64,000 bases of DNA from Cervus elaphus (lineage: Eukaryota > Chordata > Mammalia > Artiodactyla > Cervidae), in NCBI RefSeq assembly GCF_910594005.1, contig NC_057818.1, positions 58,478,001-58,542,000 of the forward strand, given 5' to 3'. Of the stretch, positions 11,501 to 23,572 are shown piece after piece. Positions within the stretch are counted from its first letter, which is position 1, and each line of letters begins with the position of its first letter. Below the pieces are notes generated by a model, which saw only the letters and a program-made list of their open reading frames with translations, did not search any database and was not told where the DNA came from. Made by a program: the position numbers and the translations under genes.

Positions 11501-13140
11501 GTACATGTCCTGTCCTGGGTCTGGGTCTGTGTCTGCTTTTCCTCCTGAAATGCCTGGACTGAGGGAACCTGCAAACCTTTAGTTCTCGGCTTCTAAGTTT
11601 TCTGCCTGGGGCGTTTGTTATCAACTTCTTATTTTTTCCTTTTCTTACCATAGTGAGGACCGGCTCTTTAGACCACTTCTCCCTTGTGTCCCAGAACCTT
11701 GTCTCCCTTGTCTGTAGGGAGCATGATGAATTCTGGCTTTCTATAGAGCATGATGAATTCTCAACCTGAATTAGTGACTTTCAACTAGTGAGAATATTCC
11801 CTTTGTGAGAAATAAACATGGGGAGGCATAGGTTCTGAGATTCCCATTGGCATGTGGTTCAGTCTTGGGATCTTAGAGAAGTAGGGGAAATTAGTGATGA
11901 ATTTACATGTATATGCAACTTCAGACATTTAGAACAGGATTAAGAAATTGTCCTTTATGAACAGAATTACTGCAGTGGTCCAGAGTTCCACAGGAAGTTT
12001 GGGGGAAAGAAGGAGAAAAGTATGAGAGAGTGTTCTCCACATTGGCAGGAAGGACTCACTCTTAAGTGTAGCCTTAGGATACAGAACATGGAAGTTATGT
12101 AAGAAGAGAATTTTGCATAAAACTGGTATTTTCAGGATTCAGATCACTGCTAACATTTATCCCATTACACCTCACGTTTTCTGGTTCAGGTGCTTCTGTG
12201 ATACTGCAACTGGGATGTTCTTGCTTTCTGTCATTAAAATGGATTTTTGAAAGATTTAGTGAGGGATGTGTATAAGCTGACAAAATTAATGTAGCAAACC
12301 ACACCTTCTTAGTTCTGTTTGCTTTGGAAAATGAACACTCACCTGTGTTTAGTAAGGTTCTTGCTTTTGGGGAATGGAGGTTTTCATCACTCAAGCCCAG
12401 GTCTGATCATTTCCGTTAATAATATACTCTGTGCTCATTTTCCAGACAGAAATCTTATCACATCTTTGTGTTTTCTACAATATTTACAAGAATGTTATTA
12501 CTTATGTATGTTTAACTGTTAAATCTAAAATATGATTCAACACACATGATAGAGATTTTCAAAGGAATAAAAGATTCAGAACCAAGAGCTCTAATTTATT
12601 TTATGTCTTTGTGTTCTTGCACTGTAATGTATTTTAAAAATATAGATTATTGCCACAAATAAATTATAAGATTTAAGCACAGAAATCTACTCCTGATTTT
12701 ATAAACATGAATAATTTTTCTCCCAAATAGTGTATGGTTGTGTGCATGAAAATGTTAACAGTATATGACATTTTTTCTGTTTTTGATATTTTTGCCAGTT
12801 ACCTCAACTGGTAAAACATCCATTAGAGTGGTCTCTGTGTTCAGTTCAGTTCAGTCGCTCAGTCAGGTCTCTGTGTTGACTTAATTCTTTTTACATAAAA
12901 TTGAGCTCAGATCCATTGAAGTAAATCCCAAGCTCTACCATTTTCTGAATATTTGATCAAATATTCCAAACCATTTTGAAGAGCAATATTTTTTATCTAA
13001 AATTATTTATATGGCTCATTCAAGGTTAAAAAAATAAAAAACTGTTAGAAAGTTCTATAGTTCAAAAATAGGCAAAAAGATTGTTTTCTCTGCTTACTAA
13101 TCTATTAAACCTGTAAAATCTGTAAAGTGCATAAAGTTCA
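11501..13140 (+). other. intron 1 of gene C
   Basis: The first about 950 bp are homologous to 45847-47110. The remainder is AT-rich, with a 24-bp BovB micro-insertion at 12842-12865. No coding or RNA feature was seen. Confidence 0.6.
12842..12865 (-). mobile_element. 24-bp BovB 3'-end micro-insertion
   Basis: The insert is only the reversed BovB terminal repeat (cagttcagttcagtcgctc plus agtca). It is bounded by perfect 12-bp duplications GGTCTCTGTGTT at 12830-12841 and 12866-12877. Confidence 0.8.
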
Positions 13141-13171
13141 ATAATAACTATGAATTCTTACCTGGCTCTTT

Positions 13172-13862
13172 TCAGTTCAGTTCAGTTGCTCAGTTGTGTC
13201 CGACTCTCTGCAACCTCATGGACTGCAGCACACCTTACAATCACCAACTCCCGGAGCTTACTCAACCATACGTCCGTTGAGTCAGTGATGCCATCTAACC
13301 ATCTCATCCTCTGTCATCCCCTTCTCCTCCCGCCTTCAACCTTTCCCAGCATCAGGGTCTTTTCAAATGAGTCCGTTCTTCACATCAGGTGGCCAAGGTA
13401 TTGGAGTTTCAGCTTCAGCATCAATCCTTCCAATGAATATTCAGGACTGATCTCCTTTAGGATGGACTGGTTGGATGTCCTGGGGACTCCCAAGAGTCTT
13501 CTCCAACACCACCGTTCAAAAGCATCAATTCTTTGGCACTCAGCTTTCTTTATAGTCCAACTCTCACATCCATATATGACTGCTAGAAAAAACATAGCTT
13601 TGACTAGACAGACCTCTGCTGACAAAGTAATGTCTCTGCTTTTTTATATGCTGTCTAAGTTGGTCATAGTTTTTCTTCCAAGGAGTAAGCGTTTTAATTT
13701 CATGGCTGCAGTCACCATTTGCAGTGATTTTGGAGCCCAAAACAATAAAGTCTCTCACTGTTTCCATTGTTCCCCCATCTATTCGCCATGAAGTGATGAG
13801 ACTGGATTCCATGGCTATCGGCCATGGCTCTTTGACCTCCGAGCTATTCACAATGGCCATTT
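13172..13862 (-). mobile_element. BovB LINE 3' fragment
   Basis: Reversed BovB terminus followed by reversed RT-C-terminal coding sequence. The reverse strand reads through recognisable BovB residues (GCESWTIKKAE, RRLLGVP), with stops and shifts. Confidence 0.9.
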
Positions 13863-14049
13863 ATCAACCAGACATTTAGTTAAAACTAAGCTTGTTCAAG
13901 ATGAAAAACTGTGGCCCCACCCTAGAATTCTTGACTCACAATGTGCTTTTAAAAAAATTCCTGCTTTGATTGATATTTATCCTGTGGAACACAAGGAAAA
14001 TCCTCAAAAATAAATATGCCTCTGTTGATCACATTTAATAGTTTTTCTC

Positions 14050-14272
14050 CCAGATGAATGAATGAATCATAGTCTCTCAGTCATGTCCCACTCTTTGTGA
14101 CCCCATGGACTATATAGCCTGCCAGGTTCCTCTCTCCATAAGATTCTCCAGGCAAGAATACTGGAGTGGGTTGCCATTTCCTTCTCCAGGGATCTTCCCA
14201 ACCGAGGGATCGAATCCAGGTCACCCGCATTGTGGACAGATTCTTTACCGTCTGAGCCAGTAGGGAAGTCAA
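14050..14272 (-). mobile_element. Bov-tA SINE
   Basis: Full-length reversed copy: gtgaccccatggactata through the reversed tRNA-like head ending gccagtagggaagtc. It lies about 200 bp before the KRAB-A relic. Region 13863-14049 shows nothing recognisable. Confidence 0.9.
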
Positions 14273-14521
14273 AGTGGCTTTGTGGATCATATGTCATCCT
14301 GTTTTCTTCAGGTTAGAAATATGGTAGCGCATATTGCTATATAAAAAAGTATATTATTGTATAACATCAGACACTCTTCTCATTGAAAAACTAGTTCTCT
14401 GAACTTGCTGTTTTCATCTTGGGTCACATAAGGAAGTCTTCCCACAGTCACATGGCATATGTACTTTGTATTTCTGGGACGGCTGACATTCCAGGGTCTG
14501 GCCATAGACTTCACTCAAGAG

Positions 14522-15098
14522 TGAGAGAGTCAGTTCCAAAAAAAAAAAAAAAAGAAAGAAAAGAAAAAGAGAGAGTCAGTTCCCAGGCAGGTTGATAAGA
14601 AGTCCGAGGGTCCCCAAGGAGAGAGGGGTCTGGAATTCTCAAGGAAGAGGAAAGGACAAACTTTTTTGTCTACATTCCTTAGTCTTCATCAATTACATAA
14701 CTCAGTTTAAACTGTACTAGGGATTATACAACAACACTGTATCCTGCTTGAGGACAGTTTCTCTTTCCTGAAAAACCTTCTGGCTAATCCTGTTATCTTA
14801 AAATGTAAATTATGGGAGTGGGTCTAGTAAGACCTTTACAACCTCCAGACATTCTTTTGATTCATTGTGATGACTAATTAAAAGGTATATAACTTCCTTG
14901 CCAACACCAGCGAGTGGGCACTCTTTCTGCCCCCTTCTGATGTCTATTTCAGACGCTTTCTCTACCTCTTTTATACTTTAATAAAACTCTATTACACAAA
15001 AGCTCTGAGTGATCAAGCCTCATCTCTGGCCCCAGATAGAATTCTTCTTCGGAGGCCAAGAATCCTGGCATCTTCTGTGGTTCAGCAACAACCTTTCA
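14522..15098 (+). mobile_element. solo ERV LTR (class I-like) inserted in the KRAB-A exon
   Basis: It begins TGAGAGAGTCAG and ends CAACCTTTCA. The 4-bp duplication AGAG (14518-14521 and 15099-15102) suits a gammaretrovirus-like ERV1. A TATA-like TATATAA lies at 14886-14892 and AATAAA at 14980-14985, both in the plus orientation. The LTR itself carries a 31-bp A-rich insertion (14538-14568). Only one LTR remains, implying LTR-LTR recombination or insertion of a solo form. A plus-strand promoter inside the former gene is possible. Confidence 0.85.
14538..14568 (+). mobile_element. poly(A)-only retroinsertion
   Basis: An A-rich tract (A-run then gaaagaaaagaaaaa) is flanked by 15-bp perfect repeats GAGAGAGTCAGTTCC at 14523-14537 and 14569-14583. 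It looks like a retrotransposition event that copied only a tail. Confidence 0.65.
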
Positions 15099-15627
15099 AG
15101 AGGAGCGGGAATGCCTGGACCTCGGTCAGTGGAAATTGTCCAGGGATGTGATGTTACAGAACTACTGGAACCTGGCCTGCTTGGGTGAGGATAGCTTCCT
15201 CCCAGAATCCCTTATCTACCCTCAGGGTTTGGGGTCCTTCACTTGTAGAATGTCTCCTGGAGGCTCCTGCATCCCACGATCTCTGCTATTGAGGAATAAA
15301 TGGGAGTTTGTGAGTACAGACAAAAAGCTCCATGATGATTCACATGATTCTAACCTTCTTCTTTCTTGAGTTCTCTGCCTCCTTCGCTCTAGACTAGTGG
15401 TCACTGTCTAACTTTACTGGTATAAAGTCATGCTGCCCTCCTCATAAAGACAGAGGTCCACTCTTATTTTTGGCTGAGTGTTATTCTGATGGAGATCTCA
15501 GGATCTGGGTTTTAACTATTGCCTACTACAGTAAAGGTGCTTTCTATAAAGCTTTTAGAGAAGTTACATTCTAGACTTTTTACACATTCTACAATGCCTT
15601 CCTCTCTCACGAGACCGCAATGTTGTT

Positions 15628-17520
15628 CAGTCACTGAGTCGTTTCCGACTCTTTGTGACCCCATGGACTGCAGCACGTCAGGCCTCCCTGTCCATCACCA
15701 ACTCCCAGAGCTTGCTCAAACTCATGTCCATTGAGTTGATGATGCCCACTAACCATCTCATCCTCTGTCGCCTGCTTCTCCTCCTGCCCTCAATCTTTCC
15801 CAGCATCAGGGTCTTTTCCAATGAGTTGGCTCTTAGCATCAGGTGGCCAAAGTACTGGAGTTTCAGCTTCAGCATCAGTCCTTCCAATGAATATTCAGCA
15901 CTGATTTCCTTTAGGATGGACTGGTTTGATCTCCTGGCTGTTTGAGGGACTCCCAAGAGTCTTCTCCAACAGCACAGTTTAAAAGCATCAGTTCTCCAGC
16001 GTTCAGCCTTCTTTATGGTCCAAATCTCACATCCACACATGACTACTCGAAAAACCATAGCTCTGACTAGACAGACCTTTGTTGGCAAAGTGATGTCTCT
16101 GCTTTTTAACATGCTGTCTAGGTTTGTCACAGCTTTTCTTCCAAGGAGCAAGCATCTTTTAATTTCATGGCTACAGTCACCCCTTCAGTGATTTTGGAGT
16201 CCAAGGAAATAAAGTCTCTCACTGTTACCATTGTTTCCCCTTTTCTTTGTCATGAAGAGATGGGACTGGATGCCATGATCTTAGTTTTTTGAATTTTGAG
16301 TATTAAGCCAGCTTTTTCACTCTCCTCTTTCACTTTCATTGAGAGGCTCCTTAGTTCCTCTTTGCTTTCTGCCTTAGGGTGGTGTCATCTGCGTATCTGA
16401 GGTTATTGATATTTTTCCTGGCAATCTTGATTCCAGCTTGAGCCTCATCCAACCCAGCATTTTGCATAATGTTATCCGCATATAAGTTAAATAAGCAGGT
16501 GACAATATACAGCTTTGATGTACTCCTTTCCCAATTTGGAACCAGTTCATTGTTCCATGTTCAGTTCTAACTGTTTCTTCTTGACCTGCATACCAGTTTC
16601 TCAGGAAGCAGAGCAGGTGGTCTGGTATTCCCATCTCTTTCAGAATTTTCCACAGTTTGTTGTGATCCACACAAAACCTTTAGCATAATCAATGAAGCAG
16701 AAGTAGATGTTTTCTGGAATTCTCTTTCTTTTTCTGTGATCCAACGGATGTTGGCAATTTCATCTCTGACTCATCTGCCTTTTCTAAATCCAGCTTGTAC
16801 ATCTGGACATTCTCAGTTCACATACTGTTGCAGCCTAGCTTGAAGGATTTTGAGCATTACCTTGCTGGCAAGTAAAATGAGTGCCATTGTGCAGAAGTTT
16901 GAACATTCTTTGGCACTGATCTTCTTTGGGATTGGAGTGAAAGCTGATCTTTTCCGACCTGTGGCCACTGCTGTGTTTTCCAAATCTGCTGGCATACTGC
17001 GTGCAGCACTGTCTCAGCATCATCTTTTAGGATTTGAAATAGCTCGGCTGGAATTCCGTCATCTCCAATAGCTCTGTTTATAGTGATGCTTCCTGAGACC
17101 CACTTGACTTCTCACTCCAGGATTTCTGACTCTAGGTGAGTGATCACACCATCCTCTTATCTGATGTGACAAGATCTTTTCAGTTTAGTTCATCTGTGTA
17201 TTTTCACCACCTCTCCTTAATAGTCATGTCCAACTCTTTGTGACCCCGTGGACTATACAGTCTGTTGAATTCTCGAGGCCAGAATACTGGAGTGGGTAGC
17301 CTTTCCTTCTCCAGGGAACCTTCCCAACCCAGGGTTCGAACCTAGGTCTCCCACATTGCAGGAGGATTCTTTACCCGCTGAGCCACAGGGGAAGCCCAGT
17401 ATAGTTCATCTCTGTATCCTCGCCACTTCTCCTCATTATCTTCTGCTTCTGTTAGGTCCATACTGTTTCTGTCCTTTATTGTGCCCATCTTTGCATGTTC
17501 CCTTGATATCTCTCTTTCTC
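15628..17520 (-). mobile_element. BovB LINE, long reverse-oriented copy
   Basis: The reverse strand carries BovB reverse-transcriptase coding sequence through to the 3' terminus. Recognisable pieces are DHNKLWKILKEMGIPDHL and WFQIGKGVHQSCILSP; the YADD-type catalytic block is frameshifted. It is interrupted by a Bov-tA at about 17220-17398, after which BovB resumes. It is a dead copy. Region 15190-15620 is intron-like sequence without features. Confidence 0.9.
17220..17398 (-). mobile_element. Bov-tA SINE nested in BovB
   Basis: Reversed Bov-tA (gtccaactctttgtgacccc to gagccacaggggaagccc) splitting the BovB. The BovB sequence tagttcatctgtgtat is partly repeated on both sides. Confidence 0.9.
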
Positions 17521-17816
17521 TTTTTTTATTTTCTGGTTAATTTTTATTTTCTATTGGAGTAGAGTTGATTTCTGTTGTGTTTGTTTTAAGTTTACAAGAA
17601 CGTGATTCGGTTATACACAGATGTATATCTCCTCTGTTCTTTTTTGGGGTCTTTTCCCATATAGGTTCTTCCAGTGTATCCAGCGACTTCCCTGTGCTAT
17701 GTGGTAGGTCCACTGGCATTATCTATATGATAAAAAGTAGTGTGTTTTTGTTAATCGCAACCTCTAAATGTCTCCCTGCCACTACATTTTTTTAAAAAGT
17801 CGTAAGTTGCATTTCT

Positions 17817-18865
17817 TCTTTTTTTTTTTATTTATTTCTTTTTTTTAAATTTCTTTCTTTCTTTTTTTTTTTTTAACGAAGCCAAACTCCAGACTATATT
17901 CTAATCAGTTTTTTGGATCAAAAAATTCAAAATAGAGAAAACCACAAAGTACAAAAGCTTTTCTGATGCTTTTCATTATCACAGAACACGCCACCTGTAA
18001 TGTGTGCAAAGAGGAAATGAGGGGCTGAGGGAGAGGAAGTCAAACTGGGGAAGGCTGAATGGCTGCTTCACTTCTTCTTCTTCTTATCCTTCTCACTCAT
18101 AGCCAGGATCATCATGAGCTTTCTGAAGAGAGTTACGAAATCTAGGAAGAGGTCAACGCAGTGCCAGATATAATCTTTATCTCCATTTTCAGCCTTTTCA
18201 ATAGTGAGTTGAGTATCAAAAAGGACAAAGCCACACATGACCACCAGCCCCAAATACAGGTTTGCCTGGAAAAGCCAAACAGATCCGAAGAAAAGGTTCC
18301 CCAGGGAAGACAAGGGCATCAGGCTCATGGCCGACATCAAGATACCTCCTAGAAAGAGGTAGCTACGGCGCCTGGCATAGAGTGCACTCAGGGTAAAGCA
18401 GGTGAATATCATTGCTGTGCCCATGGAGGCAGCGGGAAGGATGCTGGGGTTGATGGCGATGCACAAGGCCAGAGCAGGGCCCAGGCAACTCCTGTAAGGA
18501 AAGCAGATCCAGCCAGAAGTCCCAGTCTTTTTTGCTCAGTTTCATGGCTGTGAGGTGTTGCCATCAGCCAAATCATCAACCCCAAAGAGCCCAAGGCAGA
18601 CAGCAGGCCAGCCTGAGTGAAATGGGTGACCACATGGACATAGGCCCCCGCAGCTGCCACAAACATACAGAGGGCAAAACTGGCATAAACCTTCTTCAGG
18701 TGCTGCTGTGTCGAGGGGGTTATGTGGGAAAATTTAAAGAGTGCATCAAAGTTGATCTTCCGATTAAATATATCCATGATGCTACTGTCTGTGGGACACA
18801 GCCTCCGCTCTTCTAACCCGCCTCTCAGGAGCCCACACGGCTCTACTAAGACCGGATGTGCTTCG
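17817..18865 (-). pseudogene. TMBIM6: TMBIM6 (Bax inhibitor-1) processed pseudogene
   Basis: Intronless reverse-strand copy. The former start is at 18775-18777 (MDIFNRKINFDALFKFSH) and the stop at 18068-18070 after the Lys-rich tail. The first 100 or so residues are in one frame (LLSALGSLGLMIWLMATPHS) and the rest in another (TAMIFTCFTLSALYARRRS). A small net deletion of about 4 nt near 18466-18480 breaks the frame. The parent is a seven-pass ER membrane protein of 237 residues that restrains ER-stress and calcium-driven cell death. The insertion hallmarks are a T-rich tract (reverse poly(A)) at 17817-17874, 3' UTR, 5' UTR and 15-bp target repeats GTAAGTTGCATTTCT (17802-17816) and GTAAGTTGCGTTTCT (18866-18880). 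It sits in L1-derived sequence, so no promoter is expected. Confidence 0.93.
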
Positions 18866-19334
18866 GTAAGTTGCGTTTCTAAGTCTGTGAGTCTGTTTCT
18901 GTTTATAGTTAATTTGTATAAATTTATAGATGCCCCCCTAAGTGATACTTCTTCTTTCATCTCTGACTTCACTGAGTATGATAAGTTCTCAGTTCATCCA
19001 TGCTCCTGAAAATGTCATTCATTCATTCTTTTGGAGTGTATTCCAGTGTTTAGATGGACACAAGACTCTTCATTTCTCTATAGATGGAACTTTGGTTGAT
19101 GCTCTGTCTTAGATATTGTCAGTAGTGCTGCCCTGAAAATAGAGGTGCAGCTATCATTTTAAATCATGATTTTCTCTGGGTCTAAGGCAAAGGGTGGGCT
19201 TGCCAGATCGTGTGGTATGTCTATATTTAGTGTTTTAAGGAATTTCCACACTCTTTTCCTTGTGGCTGCACCCACTCAATTACATTCCCACCCACAATGT
19301 AGGAGGATTCTCTGTGACTTTATTGGTGTGTGAA

Positions 19335-19552
19335 AGAAAGTGAAAGTGAAGTCGCTCAGTTGTGTACAACTCTTTGTGACCCCGTGGACTGTAGCCTACC
19401 AGGCTCCTCCGTCCATGGGATTCTCCAGGCAAGAATACTGGAGTGGGTTGCCATTTCCTTCTCCAGAGGATCTTCCCTACCCAGGGGTCGAACCCAGGTC
19501 TCCCGCATTGCAGGCAGACACTTTAACCTCTGAGCCACCAGGGAAGCCCAGT
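19335..19552 (-). mobile_element. Bov-tA SINE
   Basis: Well-preserved reversed copy from gtcgctcagttgtgtacaac to ccaccagggaagccc. Confidence 0.9.
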
Positions 19553-20165
19553 GTGAGATGAGTGCAATTGTGCTGTAGTCTGAGCATTCTTTGACATTGC
19601 CTTTCTTTCAGATTGGAATGAAAACTGACCTTTTCCAGTCCTGTGGCCACTGCTGAGTTTTCCAAATTTCCCTGCATATTGAGTGCAGGACTTTAACAGC
19701 ATCATCTTTTAGGATTTGAAATAGGTCAGCTGGAATTCCATCACCTCCACTAGTTTGTTCATAGTGATGCTTCTTAAGGCCCACTTAACTTTGCATTCCA
19801 GGACGTCTGGCTCTAGGTGAGTGATCACACCATCGTGCTTATCTTGGTCATTAAGATCTTTCTTGTATAGTTCTTCTGTATATTCTTGCCACCTCCTCTT
19901 AATATCTTCTGCATCTGTTAGATCCATACCATTTCTGTCCTTTATTGTGCCCATTTCTGCATGAAATATTCTTTTGGTATCTCTAATTTCCTTGAAGCGA
20001 TTTCTAGTCTTTCCCATTCAATTGTTTTCCTCTATTTCTTTGCACTGATAACTGAGGAAGGCTTTCTTATCTCTCCTTGCTATTCTTTGGAACTCTGCAT
20101 CCAAATGGGTATATCTTTCCGTTTCTCCTTTTACACTTTTGATTTGCAGCTTTGATTTACATTTC
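19553..20165 (-). mobile_element. BovB LINE internal fragment
   Basis: The reverse strand encodes BovB segments such as MGTIKDRNGMDLTDAEDIKRRWQEYTEELYKK. It directly abuts the Bov-tA on its left. Confidence 0.9.
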
Positions 20166-20391
20166 TGTAACATTTCACAAAGTTGAAAACTTTTCATGTG
20201 ACATTTTTAATAACAGTGTGAGTAAAACTGAGCTTTGGATCGGCCTCGTGATCTTTTGCCCTGGCTTGCCTCTTTTTCCCCGACGCACCTAGGACGTTTC
20301 TTCAGGCAGGAGTTTCTTCCTTCCAGCCCCTGAGTCTGGTGAATGTGAAGTGCCGTCAGCCCAGGATTTTCCGTTGCTGTACCAAAAGCGG

Positions 20392-20405
20392 CCACAAGGC
20401 GGCAG
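20392..20405 (+). promoter_or_regulatory. CTCF-like motif, left arm copy 1
   Basis: CCACAAGGCGGCAG matches 12 of 14 positions of the CTCF core as I remember it (CCASYAGRKGGCRS). It recurs once per tandem unit. Confidence 0.3.
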
Positions 20406-22176
20406 CATTTCCTCATGCGTCACAATTATCTATTCATTTATTATGGTTAACTTTTACTTTCTATTGAAGTAGAGTTGATTTCTGTTGTGTTTGTTTTAGG
20501 TTGACAGGAACTTGATTCAGTTATACATAGAAGTACATCTTTTCTATTATTTTTCGGGGTCTTTTCCCATATAGGTTCTTTGAGTATATTCAGTAGACTT
20601 CCTGTGCTATTCAGTAGGTCCATTTCGATTATCTATCTGAAAATAAGTAGTGTGTATCTGTAAACCCCAATCTCTTAATGTTTCCCTTCCCCAAACTTTA
20701 AAAAAAAAATCGTAAACTCGCGTTTCTATGTCTCTGAGTCTGTCTCAGTTTATGAATTAGTTCACTTGAGGAATTTATAGATTCTCCGTGTATGTGATCC
20801 TTCGCTTTCCCTCTCTGACCGGCTTCACTCAGTTTGGTAAATCTCTCGGTCAATCCATGCTCCTAAGCTGACTTGTTTTCATTCGTTTCGATGGTTGAGT
20901 TTTGATGGGCAAGTTCCTCGTTATTTCTCTATTGGTGGACAATTTCATTTATGTTCTGTCTTGGAGATTGTCAGTAACGCTGCCCTGAAAATAGGGGTGC
21001 AACCATCATTTTCAGTTTTGATTTTCTCCCAATCTAAGACCGGGAGTGGGCTTGCCGGATCATGTGTTAAGTCTTTGTGTAGTGTTCTAAGGAATCGCCA
21101 TACTGTTTTCTTTTGAGGCTGCCCGCCCCCCCATTTCCCTCCCCGCCCACAGTGCAGGAGGAGTCCCTGTTCCCCTCGCCCTCCGCAGCATTTAACCTGT
21201 AGGTCTTTGGGGGGATAGCTGTCTGAGGGGGTGAGCTGATACCTCGTTGAGGTTTCAGTTGACATTTCTGTAAGAGTGATCCTGAGCATCTTTCCATGCA
21301 CTCTATTGCCATCTGGATGCCTTCTTTGGAAAAACGTCCGTTTAGGTCTTTGCCTGTTTTCCTGCTGGGTTGACTGGGTTTTTTTGTTTGTTTGTTTTTT
21401 TTTTTTATCTTGAGCTGTGTCAGCAGTTTGCATCTTTGGAGATGAATTCCTTGTTTCTAACTTCGGTTGCAAACACTTATTTTCCCATTCTGAGGGTTGT
21501 CTTTTTCTTTCCTTATGGCTGCCCTTCCTGTGCAAAACCTTTTTAGGTTAATGAGGTGCCTTTTTTAAAATTTAGTTTTATTTTGAACAATTCGGAGTGT
21601 AGATCCAAAAAGAACTTGCTGTGATTTATGTCAATGTGTGTTCTGCATATATTTTCCTCAAGAGATTTAGAGGAATCGTCCCTACATATAAAACTCTTTA
21701 ATCGATTTGAAGTTCCGTCATCTGTAAGCGGTTAGGGAGAGGTGTAAATTCCTTCAGTTTTCACAAGTTGAAGGACCCTCCACCCCGTCCTCGATCGTGG
21801 CTGTTAACAACTTCCAGTCCCAGCCTCAGCGTAGGAGGCGCCCTTTTCTCCACAACCTCTCCAGCCGTTATCGCTTTTAAGGCTTTTTGACAAAGGCCGT
21901 TCTGACCGTTTGACCTGATATCTCCTTGTATTTTTTTTTAATTTACATTTCTGTAATATTTCACGAAGCTGAAAGCTTTTCATGCGATATTTTTAAAAAC
22001 AGTGTGAGTAAAGCTGGTCTTTTGAGATCGGCCCTGTGATCATGGCCCTGTTCTGAATTTCACCCCCCAACCCAGCGAGGACGTCAGTCGGGGAGAGGCG
22101 TCCCTTCCTGCAGCCGCTCGGTCCTGTGAATGTTAAGGGCCGCCTGCAGTTTCCCCGCTGTTGTTACCAAAAGCGG

Positions 22177-22190
22177 CCACAAGGCGGCAG
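22177..22190 (+). promoter_or_regulatory. CTCF-like motif, left arm copy 2
   Basis: Same CCACAAGGCGGCAG, plus orientation. Confidence 0.3.
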
Positions 22191-22751
22191 CACACCTTCA
22201 TGTCCCGCGGCTTTGTTTTGTTGGCTAAATTTTTATTTTCTCTTGGAGTAGAGTGGATTTCCGTTGTTGTGTTTGTTTCGGGTTTGCAGGAACTTGATTC
22301 AGTTACACAGAGAACTGTATCTATTCTTTTTCTGGTTTGTCCCAGGTCGGTTCTTTCAGGGTGTTTGGTAGACATCTCTGTGTTATTCAGGAGGTCCTTT
22401 TGGATTATCTGATAATACGTTGCAGGTACGTGTTAATCCCAACCTCTTAGTGTCTCCCTCCCTGTTTTGTTTTGTTTTTTTAAATAATCATGTTGGTTTT
22501 CTAAGTCTGAGAGTCTGTTTCTCTTAATGAATTCTTTCATTCGTATGAATTTATAGATTCCACCTGTAAGTGATGTATTTCTTTCCCTTCCTGACCGACT
22601 TCACTGAGTATGATAAATCTCGGTCCATCCATGCTGCTGACAATGATATTTTTTCGCTTTTTTTTTGACAGCTGAGTGATTCCCGTGTGTAGATGGGTCA
22701 GTGACTTTATTTCTCTATTGATGGACATTTCGACTGACGCTCTTTATTGTG

Positions 22752-22962
22752 CTGGGCTTAGTCGCTCAGTCGTGTCTGACTCTCTGCGACCCCATGGCCT
22801 GTAGCCCGCCGGGCTCTGCTGTTTTGGGGGGATTCTCCAGGCAAGAATACCGGAGGGGGTTGCCACGCCCTCCTCCAGGGGATCTCCCCAACCCAGGGAT
22901 CGAATCCAGGTCTCCCGCATTGCAGGCAGATTCTTTACCAGCTGAGCCACTGGGGAAGCTCT
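22752..22962 (-). mobile_element. Bov-tA SINE
   Basis: Reversed copy from cttagtcgctcagtcgtgtc to gagccactggggaag. Confidence 0.9.
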
Positions 22963-23432
22963 CTATTAAATATTGTCAATATTGCCGCCTTGAAAATAGG
23001 GTTGCAAGTATCATTTTAAATTATGGTTTTCTCCAGACCTAAGGCAATGGGTGGGCTTGCCCGATTGTGCAATAACTAGGATTAGTGTGTTTCAGGCATC
23101 TTCATACTGCTTTCTTTCATTGATGCCCCCACCCATTTACATCCCCGCCCACAGTGTAGGAAGATTTCCTGTTTGCCTCGCCTTCCGCATCATTTGATCT
23201 TTGTAGTTCTTTTGGAAGATGGCCATTCTGAGGGCTGTGCGTTGATGCCACGTTGCAGTTTTGATGGGCGTTTCTCTAACAGTGATGCTGAGCATCTTTC
23301 ATATACTCTATGGCCATCTGGATGCCATCTGAAGACACAGGTCTATTTAGATCTTTGGCCTGTATTTCTATTGATTGTCTTTTGATATTGAGCTGAATGA
23401 ACTGTTTGCATGTTTTTGGAGATGAATACCTT

Positions 23433-23572
23433 GTTTTTACGGAGAAGGAAATGGCAGCCCACTCCAGTGTTCTTGCCTGGAGAATCCCAGGGACAGAGGA
23501 GCCTGGTGGGCTGCCGTCTGTGGGGTCGCACAGAGTCGAACACGACAGAAGCGACTTAGCAGCAGCAGCAAG
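23433..23572 (+). mobile_element. Bov-tA SINE, 3' part
   Basis: Forward orientation from gagaaggaaatggcagccca to gcgacttagcagcagcagca. It is truncated at its tRNA-like end. Confidence 0.88.

Larger units (their letters stand above)
14477..15184 (+). pseudogene. KRAB-A exon relic split by a solo LTR (gene C)
   Basis: Two pieces, 14477-14521 and 15103-15184, together make a KRAB-A exon of the usual 127 bp with donor GTGAGG at 15185. The left piece reads GRLTFQGLAIDFTQE and the right piece continues EREC..., ending NYWNLACLG. KRAB-A boxes recruit TRIM28 (KAP1) to silence retroelements. Here the DV pair of the consensus is GL, EEW is EER and MLE is MLQ, so residues known to matter for TRIM28 binding are lost. 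The acceptor position reads TG instead of AG. A 577-bp LTR lies between the pieces. The exon is therefore dead by several independent lesions. Confidence 0.85.
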
